NCBI RefSeq assembly: GCF_000719705.1 | Contig: NZ_JOHO01000014.1 | Span: 90,027 to 154,026 of the forward strand | From: Streptomyces sp. NRRL S-350 | Lineage (GTDB): Bacteria > Actinomycetota > Actinomycetes > Streptomycetales > Streptomycetaceae | Direction: 5' to 3' | DNA length: 64,000 nt | Part shown: in pieces, positions 1 through 9,400 of the stretch | How positions within the stretch are numbered: position 1 is the stretch's first letter | How the letters are laid out: every line of letters starts with the position of its first letter | Made by a program: the position numbers and the translations under genes | The notes under the pieces: generated by a model | Seen by the model: the letters and a program-made list of their open reading frames with translations, nothing else | What the model was told of the DNA's origin: nothing | The model's database searches: none

Positions 1-2
1 GG

Positions 3-80
3 CGCGCGGTGCACTTCCGCAACAGCGCCCAGGCCGTCCGGGAGCTGACCGGCTTGATCGGGCTGCCCGCGCTCACCTGA
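3..80 (+). CDS. C-terminal end of an unidentified protein (partial)
   Basis: The window opens inside a reading frame that gives 25 residues and stops at TGA 78-80. The fragment is too short to assign to a family. It includes the stretch AVRELTGLIGLPAL. It precedes the P450 gene by about 220 bases on the same strand, and nothing recognisable lies between them. It could also be a chance open frame. Confidence 0.4.
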   Translation, partial: RAVHFRNSAQAVRELTGLIGLPALT

Positions 81-303
81 CCGCTCCTGACCGATCCCGG
101 CCGTAGCCCGCCGTATGGCCGGCCATAACTGCCGTAGCTGACCGCACCCAACCCTCCCGGCCGCACCCGGCTGCACCCGGCCCTCCCGGGCCGCTCTCGG
201 GTGCCGGGCCGACCTGCTCGCCGTCGGTCGCCCCCGACCGTGCGCCGCCGTCCGTCGCCGTGTTCGGCCGCGCTCCCACGCCCCACGTCCAACCGGAGAA
301 CGC

Positions 304-1512
304 ATGACCACCGTTGTCCCGTCCGCGACCGTCGCCGTCACGGACATTCCGCACCTGGACCCCGTTCCGGCCTTCGTCCCACTGACCGAACCCGGCCCGA
401 ACGGCGTGCCACTGATCGAGCTGCCCAGCGGTCACTCCGCCGTCCACCTCACCCGCTACGCCGACGTCCACAAGTTGCTCACCGACCCGGCCTCCGGCCG
501 CACCGAGACCAACGTCGAGGGCGGACCGAGCTTCCTCCCCACGGTGATGCCGAAGGAACTGCTGCTCAACCTGGACGCCCCGCACCACGCCAGAGTGCGT
601 GGCTTCGTCTCCGCCGACTACAGCGCGGCCGGCGTGGAGCGGCTGCGCCCGGTGCTCGACGGAGTCATCGAGGACGGCATCGCGCGGCTGCGCGCGGCCG
701 GCTCCCCGGACCTGTTCGGCGACCTGATCAACCGCGTGCCGATCACCGTCAACTGCCACTTCCTCGGGGTGCCGCTCGACGACGTCGACCACTTCCGGCC
801 GTCCTCCCGGATCGTGCAGATCGCCTCCCACGAGGACGTGCCCGACCTCGTCCAGCACTTCTACCGGGTCTACGGCTACGTGCAGGACCTGGTCACCGGC
901 GCCCGGCCCGTGCTGCCCGGCGGCCTGATCGAGCAGTTCCGGGCCAACCGCGACCGCGTCGAGCCCGCCCTGGACGACGCCGAGTTGACCGGAATCTTCT
1001 TCGGGTCGCTGCTCGGCGCGGACCAGAACATCGTGTCAGTGCTCACCAAGTCGCTCTACACCCTGCTCGCCGCCCCGCCGCTGTGGCGTCGGCTCGCCGA
1101 GGAACCCGAGATCGCGCCGAGGCTGGCCGAGGAGCTGATCCGCCTGATCCCGCTCGGCACCATCTCCGCCTTCCCGCGCATCGCGGGCCGGGACCTGGAG
1201 ACCAGCGTCGGCCTGGTACCCGAGGGCAGCGTCGTGTACCCGGACGCCTTCGCCGCCAACCGCGACCCGGAGGTGTTCCCGGACCCGCTGGTCATCGACC
1301 CCGACCGGCAACCCGCCAAGCGGCACCTGCAGTTCGGGTACGGGATGCACCACTGCATCGGTGCGGCCCTGGCCCGGATGGAGATCATCTCCGTCCTGAC
1401 CCGCCTGGCGCAGGAGTTCCCCACGCTGGCGCTGGCCGTCGAGCCCGCGGAGGTGCCGTGGGACACCGGAACGGTGCTTCGGCGGCCGACCTCGCTGCCG
1501 GTGCGGTGGTAG
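304..1512 (+). CDS. Cytochrome P450
   Basis: Predicted haem-thiolate monooxygenase of 402 residues, the usual length for soluble bacterial class I P450s. The haem loop FGYGMHHCIGAALAR places the axial cysteine at about Cys351. The K-helix ExxR motif is E277-L-I-R280. The I-helix, which normally reads (A/G)Gx(D/E)T, reads GADQN here (about residues 238-242): the acid is kept but the oxygen-activating threonine is glutamine. Such enzymes may still be active but often do non-standard chemistry or use substrate-assisted proton delivery (known for the superfamily, inferred here). The ATG is preceded by GGAGAA four bases upstream. No ferredoxin gene is adjacent, so electron transfer is presumably supplied from elsewhere. 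A strong hairpin follows. The substrate is unknown; the neighbouring flavin monooxygenase and exporter hint at a small tailoring or detoxification locus. Confidence 0.93.
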   Translation: MTTVVPSATVAVTDIPHLDPVPAFVPLTEPGPNGVPLIELPSGHSAVHLTRYADVHKLLTDPASGRTETNVEGGPSFLPTVMPKELLLNLDAPHHARVRGFVSADYSAAGVERLRPVLDGVIEDGIARLRAAGSPDLFGDLINRVPITVNCHFLGVPLDDVDHFRPSSRIVQIASHEDVPDLVQHFYRVYGYVQDLVTGARPVLPGGLIEQFRANRDRVEPALDDAELTGIFFGSLLGADQNIVSVLTKSLYTLLAAPPLWRRLAEEPEIAPRLAEELIRLIPLGTISAFPRIAGRDLETSVGLVPEGSVVYPDAFAANRDPEVFPDPLVIDPDRQPAKRHLQFGYGMHHCIGAALARMEIISVLTRLAQEFPTLALAVEPAEVPWDTGTVLRRPTSLPVRW

Positions 1513-1534
1513 TGGTCGCGTAGGGGGCATGCGG

Positions 1535-1568
1535 GAAGGGCGGGTACGGGGAACCGTACCCGCCCTTC
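1535..1568 (+). terminator. Hairpin terminator after the P450 gene
   Basis: A perfect 15-bp stem, arms 1535-1549 and 1554-1568, closes a 4-base GGAA loop 22 bases after the P450 stop codon. There is no T-run, as is common for terminators in high-GC actinomycetes. It lies between the P450 and the converging flavin monooxygenase, so it could act in both directions. Confidence 0.75.
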
Positions 1569-1580
1569 GGGCTTCCTGCT

Positions 1581-1652
1581 CGGTCGTCCGGTCGTCCGGT
1601 CGTCCGGTCGTCCGGTCGTCCGGTCGTCCGGTCGTCCGGTCGTCCGGTCGTC
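1581..1652. repeat. Nine perfect tandem copies of CGGTCGTC
   Basis: The 8-base unit CGGTCGTC is repeated nine times without a mismatch, followed by related GGTCGGG-rich sequence up to about 1700. It lies between the converging P450 and flavin monooxygenase genes. It is probably a slippage-prone simple repeat, and its copy number may vary between strains. Confidence 0.9.
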
Positions 1653-1780
1653 CGGACGCCCGTGGTCGGGTGTCGGGCGTCCGTGGTCGGGGGTCGGGGG
1701 TCGGGTGTCCGGGTGTGCCGCGTGGGCTTCCTCCCGGATGGTTTTCCCCGCCCGCGCCGAGGTTCGGTCGTCGTCCGCGC

Positions 1781-3271
1781 CTACGGTTCTCCGAACCACT
1801 CGCGCAGCGTGCCGGCCAGCGGGCCGCCGTCGGAGGCCCAGGCGACGTACCCGTCCGGGCGGACCAGGACGGCGTCCCAAGGGAGCTTGCGCCCGCCGTC
1901 TGCCCGGACGATCCGCAGCAGGTGGGACCAGCCCTCGGCCTGCTTGCGGTGCGCCTCCTCGTCGGCGCCCAGCAGGAGCAGCACCGGACGGCCGTCCAAC
2001 AGCAGGCGGATGACGTCGGTGGGGCCGTCCTCGGTGGTGAGGGGGAGGTTGGGCAGGAAGTGGCCCTCCCACGGGGAACCGTCCGAGGTGCGTGCGGCGT
2101 AGACGGTGTCCTGGGCGCTGATCATGTTGCCGAGGTGGGCGTTGGCGCCTTCGACGCCGAGCAGCTCGGAGACCAGGTCGCGCAGTGGGTCCAGGCCCGG
2201 ATCGGGCCGCATCAGGGCGAGTTGGGCGCGGGTGTTGTCCACCACCCGGCGGGCGGGCGGACGGCGCTCGGTGCCGTAGGTGTCCAGCAGGTCCTTGCCG
2301 CCCGTGCCGGCCAGGGTGTGGGCGAGCTTCCAGCTGAGGTTGAGCGCGTCCTGCAGGCCGAGGTTGAGGCCCTGGCCGCCGACCGGGAAGTGCACGTGCG
2401 CGGCATCGCCGGCCAGGAAGACCCGGCCCTTGCGGTAGTCGCACACCACGCGCGAGAAGTCGTTGAACTTGGAGAAGAACACCGGGTCGGTCATCGGCAC
2501 CGGGTGGCCGAGGATGCGCTCGGCCTCGGAGCGGAGTTCGGCGAGCGTGAGCGGGGCGTGGCGGGAAGGGTGGGGGCCGCGGAAGTCGATGGTGAAGAAC
2601 CGGCTGTGCCCGTACGGGTTGACGCCCGCGATGGTCCAGCCGCGGGGGGTGCGGTTCCAGCCGGAGGGCACCCGGTAGGGGTCGGAGAGCCGGACCAGGC
2701 CGAGCAGGGCGGAGACGGTCGCGGGGTGGGTCTCGGAGGCGAAGCCCAGCAGGTCGCGCACGGCGCTGCGGGCGCCGTCCGCACCGACGACGTACTCGGC
2801 GGTGAACTGCCGGACCCCGTCCGGGCCCTCGGCCGTGACCTCGACGGCGTCGGGGCCCTGGACGAGGTCGGTGACGGTGTGGCCGCGCAGGACGGTGACG
2901 CCGCGGGCCCGGGCCCGGATCTCGAAGTCCCGTTCCAGGTCGGCCTGGGAACGTCCGTAGATGGGGGCGGGCTCGGTGCCCGGGGCGGTGATGACCAGGC
3001 CGGGCATGCCGGCGAAGTGGAAGGCGTCGGCGTTCTGGCGGGAGAGGCCGTCGGCGGCGGCCGGGTGGGCGCGCAGGTGGCCGCGGCGGGCCAGGCCTTG
3101 GACGGTACGGGCGTGCAGGGTGCCGGCCTTGGGCTGGTCGACGGTCTCCGGGTTGGTCTCCAGGACGACGGTCGCGACGCCGTGGTGGCCCAGTTCGGCG
3201 GCGACGAGCATGCCCACGGGGCCGCCCCCGACGATGACGACTTGGGCGCGGGTGGTGCTGGCGGGGGTCAT
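1781..3271 (-). CDS. FAD-dependent aromatic monooxygenase (PheA/TetX-type)
   Basis: Predicted 496-residue flavoprotein hydroxylase. The N-terminal VVIVGGGPVGMLVAAELG is the dinucleotide-binding GxGxxG motif, VVGADGARSAVRDLLG is the DG motif, and VFLAGDAAHVHFPVGGQGLN (about residue 285-305) is the GD motif that binds FAD ribose. The C-terminal thioredoxin-like half is also present, so the length matches the PgaE/MtmOIV-like class. Such enzymes use NAD(P)H and O2 to hydroxylate or cleave aromatic and polyketide substrates. AAAGGA lies about eight bases before the ATG. The upstream DNA carries the 13-bp palindromic array, whose first copy ends about 38 bases before the start codon, so the array could regulate this gene. 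The gene converges with the P450. Confidence 0.92.
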   Translation of the reverse strand: MTPASTTRAQVVIVGGGPVGMLVAAELGHHGVATVVLETNPETVDQPKAGTLHARTVQGLARRGHLRAHPAAADGLSRQNADAFHFAGMPGLVITAPGTEPAPIYGRSQADLERDFEIRARARGVTVLRGHTVTDLVQGPDAVEVTAEGPDGVRQFTAEYVVGADGARSAVRDLLGFASETHPATVSALLGLVRLSDPYRVPSGWNRTPRGWTIAGVNPYGHSRFFTIDFRGPHPSRHAPLTLAELRSEAERILGHPVPMTDPVFFSKFNDFSRVVCDYRKGRVFLAGDAAHVHFPVGGQGLNLGLQDALNLSWKLAHTLAGTGGKDLLDTYGTERRPPARRVVDNTRAQLALMRPDPGLDPLRDLVSELLGVEGANAHLGNMISAQDTVYAARTSDGSPWEGHFLPNLPLTTEDGPTDVIRLLLDGRPVLLLLGADEEAHRKQAEGWSHLLRIVRADGGRKLPWDAVLVRPDGYVAWASDGGPLAGTLREWFGEP

Positions 3272-3308
3272 GGTTCGGGGGTCCTTTCAGGGTGGGATGC
3301 CGGGGGAG

Positions 3309-3492
3309 ATGAGCGGCGCTCATGAGCTGGCCTCATGCGTGGTGGTCATGGGTGCGTCTCATGCGTGGCCTTCATGGCGGCCGGCATGAGCTCGGTTCAT
3401 GTGCGGCGCTCATGAGCTGGGTTCATGTGCGCGGGCGACATGAACTGCGCTCATGGGGTGCCGCATGAGCGACGCTCATGGGCACGGCTCGT
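3309..3492. repeat. Array of ATGAGCNNNGCTCAT-like palindromes with 13-bp period
   Basis: ATG-to-ATG steps are exactly 13 bases for the first five units (starts 3309, 3322, 3335, 3348, 3361), then 12-15 bases (3374, 3386, 3399, 3412, 3425, 3440, 3453, 3465, 3478). The best copies are ATGAGCGGCGCTCAT (3309), ATGAGCTGGCCTCAT (3322) and ATGAGCGACGCTCAT (3465). Adjacent units share an AT, so each CAT end is also the next ATG start. The array lies upstream of the flavin monooxygenase. It has no spacers and is not CRISPR-like. Its role is unknown: it may be an operator array or an expanded repeat. Confidence 0.85.
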
Positions 3493-3541
3493 AAAACAGC
3501 GAACGCATGGCCTGTCAGAGGCAGCGTCCGTCAGGCAGTCC

Positions 3542-3729
3542 ATGAGCAGAACTCATGAGGAGCGGGGGAGAGCGCGACATGAGCCACGTTCATGCGCCGC
3601 AGCCACGAGCGACCCCCGGTGAGCCGGACCCATGAGCGTTGCTCATGGCCGCGTCCATGCCCCCGCGACCATGCCCCCCGCGACCATGCCCCGCGTCCAC
3701 GATCCCGTGCGTCCATGAGTCGGGCGCAT
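3542..3729. repeat. Scattered satellites of the same 15-bp palindrome
   Basis: Clear copies start at 3542 (ATGAGCAGAACTCAT), 3579 (ATGAGCCACGTTCAT) and 3632 (ATGAGCGTTGCTCAT). A weaker ATG-N9-CAT copy is at 3715. The stretch 3645-3700 holds degenerate CCATG-rich units 12-15 bases apart. No convincing gene was seen between 3272 and 3904. Confidence 0.75.
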
Positions 3730-3766
3730 GTCGGTGTGGAGCACGGCCTGTCCGGCGCATGGGTGA

Positions 3767-3803
3767 GGGCCCGGCGCCGCTCGGGGGTTGCGGCGCCGGG
3801 CCC
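3767..3803 (-). terminator. Hairpin terminator after the MFS gene
   Basis: A perfect 14-bp GC stem, arms 3767-3780 and 3790-3803, encloses a 9-base loop about 100 bases beyond the stop codon of the MFS exporter on the minus strand. It separates that gene from the palindrome field. Confidence 0.7.
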
Positions 3804-3904
3804 GGTCTCGGGGGGTGCGGGAGGGCGACCCGGGGGTAGCCGCCCTCCCGCGTCTCGGAACGGCGCTGCGGCCGTTGGCTCTTACGGGCGGTCGGGGCGG
3901 TGGA

Positions 3905-5467
3905 TCAGGCTTCGGCCTTCCGGCCGCCGCCGCGCAGCATGGCCGCGATCACGACGATCAGCACCACGCCGACGGCCGCGAGGCCCCACAGGACGGAGTG
4001 GAAGGCGGAGTCGTAGGCGTTGGCGAGGAAGTCCACGAAGCCCTTGCGGTCGGTGGCGCCGGACAGGTCGGCCGCTCCGGCGAGGTCACCCCCGGCGGCC
4101 TGGTCGGCGACCTTGTCGGCCTGCGAGGCGCCCTCGTGGGCGCCGATGCCGTCGGTGATCCGGGTGCCCAGCACGGTGGCCAGCGCGGAGCCGTACACCG
4201 CGACGGCGACGGCCTCGCTGCCCAGGCGCAGCGTGTTGAGGAAGCCGGCCGCCATGCCGGCCTTGGCCGGGTCGACCAGTTCCAGTGCCTGGCCGTCGAC
4301 CAGGCCGGCCGAGAGGCCCATGCCGGCGCCGGTGATCAGCATCGGCGCTGCGAGGACCAGGACGGTGACGGAGGGCGAGAGCAGGGTGAGGGCGATGTCG
4401 CCGACGACCAGGCAGACCAGGCTGACGTAGATCAGGGTGAGCGCCGGCACGCCGCGGGTGACCAGCTTGGCGGCGAGCATCGGGAAGACCAGTACCGGGG
4501 CGGTGAGCAGGAGCATCAGCAGGCCTGCGGCGCCGGTGTCGCGTCCGGTGACGGCGGTCAGGTAGCTCGGCAGGTAGGTGAGCATGGTGACGAAGCCGAA
4601 GGAGGCGGCGACGGGCACGAGGCAGAGGCCGACGAAGCGGCGGTTGCGCAGCACGCTGAGGTCCAGCATGGGGTGCGCACTGCGGTTCTCGACGGCGGCG
4701 AAGACGGCCAGTACGACGACCGCGCCGACGAACAGGCCGATCACGCCCGGGCTGCCCCAGCCCCACTGGGAGCCCTGCACGATGGCGGTGGTGAGCAGCA
4801 CCATGGCGACGACGAACAGCGCGCTGCCGGGGACGTCGATCCGTCCGCCGCTGCCGGCGTCGGAGGGCATCGCGCGGGAGATCGCGGGCACTGCGAGCAG
4901 TACGGCGGCGAGGGCGACGGCGTGCACCGCGAACACCCAGCGCCAGCCGAGGCCCTGTACCAGCACGCCGGCCAGGGACGGGCCGATGGCGACGCCGATG
5001 CCGGCGATGGTGCCGAACATGGCGAAGGCCTTGGCGCGGGCCGGGCCGTCGAAGACCGTGGAGACGATGGCCGCGCCGCAGGAGAAGATCGCGGCGCCGC
5101 CGATGCCGGTGAGGGCGCGGGCGGCGTCGAGCCAGATGACGTCGGTGGCGACGGCGCTGGCGAGCGAGGCGACGGCGTAGACGGCGACGCCGGCCGCGAA
5201 GGCCTTGACCCGGCCTATGACGTCGGCGATCGAGCCCCACACGAGGGTGAAGCAGGCGAAGGCCACGTTGAAGGCGTTGACCACCCACTGGAGCGGGGCG
5301 AGGTCGGCGTGGGTGCTGGTGCCGATGTCGGGGAGGGCGACCGCCGTGCCGGAGATGGACATGGGCACGACGAACACCGCGAGGAGGACCGCGGCCAGGG
5401 TGAGCGTGCGGCCGGGCTGCTGCCCTTCCGTCACCACCGGCGTGGCAGACGTGGTCTGCGTACTCAT
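3905..5467 (-). CDS. MFS drug/proton antiporter (EmrB/QacA, 14-TM type)
   Basis: Predicted 520-residue inner-membrane exporter of the major facilitator superfamily. It has many hydrophobic segments and the MFS motif-A-like loop GSIADVIGRVK after the second membrane segment, with a GIGVAIGPSLAGVL motif-C-like segment that marks antiporters. The length fits the 14-helix DHA2 group, which exports antibiotics or toxic organics using the proton gradient. The ATG at 5467 was chosen over an in-frame start nine bases upstream because the protein then begins MSTQTT. The gene diverges from a small ArsR-type regulator across about 130 bases containing a perfect ACCTTAAGGT palindrome, the usual layout for a repressor-controlled efflux pump. 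The substrate is unknown. Confidence 0.92.
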   Translation of the reverse strand: MSTQTTSATPVVTEGQQPGRTLTLAAVLLAVFVVPMSISGTAVALPDIGTSTHADLAPLQWVVNAFNVAFACFTLVWGSIADVIGRVKAFAAGVAVYAVASLASAVATDVIWLDAARALTGIGGAAIFSCGAAIVSTVFDGPARAKAFAMFGTIAGIGVAIGPSLAGVLVQGLGWRWVFAVHAVALAAVLLAVPAISRAMPSDAGSGGRIDVPGSALFVVAMVLLTTAIVQGSQWGWGSPGVIGLFVGAVVVLAVFAAVENRSAHPMLDLSVLRNRRFVGLCLVPVAASFGFVTMLTYLPSYLTAVTGRDTGAAGLLMLLLTAPVLVFPMLAAKLVTRGVPALTLIYVSLVCLVVGDIALTLLSPSVTVLVLAAPMLITGAGMGLSAGLVDGQALELVDPAKAGMAAGFLNTLRLGSEAVAVAVYGSALATVLGTRITDGIGAHEGASQADKVADQAAGGDLAGAADLSGATDRKGFVDFLANAYDSAFHSVLWGLAAVGVVLIVVIAAMLRGGGRKAEA

Positions 5468-5524
5468 GGGGCACAACTCCAGGCTCGGCCCGGCCGCGGA
5501 ACGGCCAGGTAAGGAATTTTTCGA

Positions 5525-5534
5525 ACCTTAAGGT
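5525..5534. promoter_or_regulatory. Palindrome in the exporter/regulator intergenic region
   Basis: ACCTTAAGGT is a perfect 10-bp palindrome in an AT-rich patch between the divergent exporter and ArsR-type genes. Its position makes it a candidate operator for the regulator encoded alongside. Confidence 0.45.
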
Positions 5535-5594
5535 GCCATGCGGGCGAGGTACGATGCAACCCATACCTGAGGATGCTTTCGGATGGAGGATCCG

Positions 5595-5906
5595 ATGCCC
5601 GACCCGGAAGGCCACCCCTCGACCGAGGAAATGGACCTGCGGATGGTCCTGAACGCACTCGCCGACCCGCTGCGCTACGGAGTGATCTCCGCCTTGCTGC
5701 GCGAGGCCGAAGGGGCGGCGCGCACCTGCGCCTCCTTCAACCTCCCGGTGTCGAAATCCACGATCACGCACCACTTCCGCGTCCTGCGCGAGGCCGGCCT
5801 GGTCCGGCAGGTGGACCGCGGCAACAGTCGCGCGGCCACCCTCCGCCGCGACGACCTCGACCGGCGCTTCCCGGGTCTGCTCGACCTCATCCGCGCCAAC
5901 CCGTGA
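5595..5906 (+). CDS. ArsR-family winged-helix regulator
   Basis: A 103-residue DNA-binding protein. LRMVLNALADPLRYGVISALL followed by SKSTITHHFRVLREAGLV is the classic ArsR/HTH_20 helix-turn-helix, ending in a short wing (VDRGNSRAATL). No metal-binding cysteine pair (CxC) is present, so it is more likely a small-molecule or redox sensor than an arsenic sensor. The ATG at 5595 is preferred because GGAGGA lies five bases upstream; an in-frame ATG at 5583 is the alternative. It is divergent from the MFS exporter and probably represses it (inference from layout). Confidence 0.9.
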   Translation: MPDPEGHPSTEEMDLRMVLNALADPLRYGVISALLREAEGAARTCASFNLPVSKSTITHHFRVLREAGLVRQVDRGNSRAATLRRDDLDRRFPGLLDLIRANP

Positions 5907-5928
5907 GCTCTCCGGGGTGCCAGGGGAT

Positions 5929-5946
5929 GGTCAAGGAACCTTGACC
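5929..5946. promoter_or_regulatory. 18-bp inverted repeat GGTCAAGG-AA-CCTTGACC
   Basis: A perfect 8-bp inverted repeat with a two-base centre, 23 bases after the ArsR gene and about 70 bases before the XRE gene. The loop is too short for a good terminator hairpin, so a dimer-binding operator for one of the two regulators is more likely. Confidence 0.4.
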
Positions 5947-6017
5947 GACCCTTGGCCCTTCGATGTGGTGACGGCATGTCAGGCTGTGCGCCCCCACAGG
6001 CTGATGAGGAGACTCCG

Positions 6018-6254
6018 GTGGACCACGCCCGCCCCCTGATCGAGGACTTCCCCGCGCATCCCGACGGCGACCCCGCCGACACCCTGGCCCGCGCCGTCCG
6101 CGCCCGCCGCACCGCCCTCGGTCTGACCATCGCGGACCTCTCCACCCGTTCGGGCCTCCCGGAGGCCCACCTGCGTACCGTCGAGGCCGGCCATGCGATG
6201 CCGACCCTCGCCCTGCTCACGGTGCTGTCGCGCGCACTGCGCGTGGACCGGTAG
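6018..6254 (+). CDS. Small XRE-family helix-turn-helix protein
   Basis: A 78-residue protein made almost entirely of a Cro/CI-type HTH: LARAVRARRTALGLTIADLS, then SGLPEAHLRTVEAGHAMPTLALLTVLSRAL, the standard five-helix pattern. The GTG at 6018 is chosen because GAGGAG lies about six bases before it; ATG codons upstream lack this. It has no obvious effector domain. It could regulate itself or the neighbouring exporter. The next gene converges on it. Confidence 0.78.
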   Translation: MDHARPLIEDFPAHPDGDPADTLARAVRARRTALGLTIADLSTRSGLPEAHLRTVEAGHAMPTLALLTVLSRALRVDR

Positions 6255-6404
6255 GCGGAAGGCGGGGGAGCGCCGCCCCGCCCCGATCCCCGATCCGGCG
6301 CCCCCGTGATCCGGCACCCCCGGCGATCGACCGCCTTTCGATGCGCTGTCCCGCGATGCGCTGCCCCGCGATGCGCCGCCCCCTGATCCTTTGGTCCTTC
6401 GGCC

Positions 6405-9400
6405 TCAGGCCGGTTCGTACGTCGTGCTGCGGACCAGGGTGCGGGCGCGGGGGGAGTCCATGGGGTGGGCGAAGAGGTAGCCCTGGCCGAGGGGGCAGCC
6501 CATGGCGGCGAGGAGGTCGCGTTGTTCGGGGTTCTCGATGCCCTCGGCGATGACCTGGACGCCGAGGGTGTCGGCGATGCGGGCGATGCCTTCGACGAGG
6601 GCGTACTGCTGGGGTGAGTGGCCGAGGCCGTCGATGAACGACTTGTCGATCTTGAGCAGGGAGATCGGGAACTCCCGCAGGTAGGAGAGCGAGGAGTAGC
6701 CGGTGCCGAAGTCGTCGATGGCGATGCCGACGCCGAGGCCGGAGAGGGTGGCCATGTCGGCGTGGATGCGTTCGTCGCGGCGCATCAGGACGGATTCGGT
6801 GAGTTCGAGCACGAGGGTGTGCGGGTCGATGCCCGAGGTGGCGAGGGCATGGCGGACGACGTCCACGAAGCCGGCGTCGCGGAACTGGCGGGCGGAGACG
6901 TTGACGTTGACCCGCAGCGGTGGCCGGCCGGCCGCGGCGCGGGCGGTCGAGCTGGCGGCGTGCCAGGCGGCGGCTTCCTGGGCGGCGCGTTCCAGGACCC
7001 AGGCGCCGAGCGGGACGATCTGGCCGCTCTCCTCGGCGAGGGCGATGAACTCGTCGGGCAGGACCATGCCGCGCCGGTCGTGCGGCCAACGGACCAGGGC
7101 CTCGAAGGCGACCAGGTCGCCGGTGCGCAGGTCGACGATCGGCTGGTAGTACAGCTGGAACGCCGATTCCGCGATCGCCGAGTCGAGGTGCTCGTTCAGC
7201 TCGTGCCGTTCCACCAGCCCGGCCTGCAGCGCCGGCCGGTAGTGGCACCACTGGCGGCGGCCGGCCGCCTTGGCGGAGTAGAGCGCGAGGTCGGCGTGGG
7301 TGAGCAGTTCGGCGGCGTCCACGCTGTCCTCGGTGGTCGCCACCCCGATGCTGGCGCTCACCCGGACCGCGCCCGCCTTGAGCTTGAACGGCTCGGTGAA
7401 GACCGCCAGCACGCTCGCCGCGATGGTGTCCACGTCGGCGGGCCGGGCCGCGTCCTCGACCAGCACCGCGAACTCGTCGCCACCGAGCCGGGCGGCGGTG
7501 TCGGAGGCGCGCAACGCGGTGGAGATCCGCAGCGAGACGGCGACCAGCAGCTCGTCGCCGATCGCGTGGCCCTGGGTGTCGTTGACCACCTTGAAGTCGT
7601 CCAGGTCGATGAAGAGCACGCCGGTGACGGATCCGCTGCGCTGGCCGCGGGAGAGCGCGTGCCCGACCCGGTCCTGGAACAGCACCCGGTTGGCCAGGCC
7701 GGTCAGCGAGTCGTGGAAGGCCCGGTGGGTCAGTTCGCGCTCCATCTGGCGCTGCTCGGTGACGTCGCGCAGGGTGAGCACCAGGGCGCCGACGGTCGGG
7801 TCGGCGCGCAGGTCGTTGAAGCGGACCTCGGCCTCGATGGGGGTGCGGTCCTGGCGCAGCAGCCGCCAGTGCTCCCGCGGCTGTTCGCGAGGCTGTTCCC
7901 GGTTCTCCTCCCGGGTCCGTCCCGGGGTCTGCTCCCGGGTCCGTCCCGGGTTCCCTTCCCGGGGCTGCCGGCCGGGCGGCGGGTCGGCCGGGCCGCGCAT
8001 CCGGGCCAGTGCCGCACCGACCTCCCGGCTGTCCTCGGGCGGGACGAGATCGGTGAGCAGCGTGCCCTCCAGGTGCGGGTGGCCGAGCACCGACTCGGCG
8101 GAGGGGGAGGCGTAGCGGACGGTGTCGTCGGCGTCGAGGATCAGGATGACGTCGCTGGCGTTCTGCACGAGGGTGCGGAAGTACAGCTCGCTGTTGCGGC
8201 GGGTGACCTCCCGGCTCAGCACGACCCGTTCGACGGCGAGGGCCGCCTGCCCGGCGAGGATCTCCAGGGAGCTCCAGAGACTGGTCAGCTCCTGCTCGGT
8301 GCCCGTGACGATGAGCGCGCCGATCAGCGGGTCGCCGGAGGGCCGTTCGGCGAGGGTGAGCGGGCAGATCAGGGCGAACGGCATGCCGTCGCGGTGCCCG
8401 GCCGGTCCGTGGGCGGGCAGGTCGACGGCTTCGGCGGGCAGCAGCCTGGTCTCGCGGAACGCGGCGAGGGCCAGCACCTGGTCGGAGTCGGAGGCGGTGC
8501 CCACCCGGTGCTGCCGCGCGGCGCCGTGCTCGGCGTGCCGGACGTGCAGGACGCCCGCTTCGGCGACGGCGAGCAGGGCGACGTGCCCGGGCTCGGCGGG
8601 CATCAGGGTGGAGGCGGCGGACTGGACGGCGTCCGCGACCTCCTCCACGGTGACGGCCGCGGTCAGCCGGGCGCCCGCCTCGCGCAGCGCCCGTTCGCGG
8701 GCGATGGCCTGTCTGCGGGCGGAGACGACCACCGCCAGCCGGGCGAGGACGAGCAGGTAGAGCAGCGCCGAGAAGGCGCCGATCACGCCCGAGTTGCCGG
8801 TGTTGCCGGCCAGCGACTCGATGATCAGGATCGCCGGGGCGATCAGCGAGGCGAGGGTGAGCAGGACGAGCCGGGCGGCGCTGAGGTCCGGCTGCTGGGT
8901 GGGGACGGGTCTGGTCAGCTCGACCATCGACGGGTGCAGCGCGGCCGCGCCCCACGCGGTGTAGAAGGCGGCCCAGCCGAGCTCGACGGGCGTGCCGATG
9001 CGCCAGGTGCCGTGCAGCTGGATCAGCGCGTACAGCACGTCGGAGACGAGCAGGCCGACGGTGCCGACGGCGAGCAGCTGCAGTGCGCGGGAGTTGCCGC
9101 CCCGCGGGGTCAGCAGGCGCAGCAGCAGGGCGAGGACGACGACGTCGCCGAGCGGATAGGCGATCGAGACGGCCTTCTGGAACCAGGTGAGGTCGGGGCT
9201 GCGGGTGTACGGGAGGATCAGGTAGATCCAGGCGAGCAGGGCCAGGCCGATGGTGGGGATGAGGGCGTCGAGCAGGCCGGCGCGGTCCTGACGGGCCGTG
9301 CGCCAGCGGATGAACCCGAGCACCCCGGCCGCGTACAGCACGTACTCGGCGAGGTAGAAACCGTCCGCGACGGAGGGGAACGGGTTGGCCAGGTGCAGGA

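Noticed and set aside
3309..3492. CRISPR array
   Set aside because: Units are 13 bp and directly abutting, with no unique spacers and no cas genes in the window. The 13658-13860 array likewise has only about 11-14 bases between palindromes.
3788..5512. Long plus-strand open frames opposite the MFS exporter, and similar ones opposite the GGDEF-EAL gene (6618-9881) and urease genes
   Set aside because: High-GC shadow frames: low-complexity G/A/E/R proteins, no ribosome-binding sites, while the opposite strand has clear conserved families.
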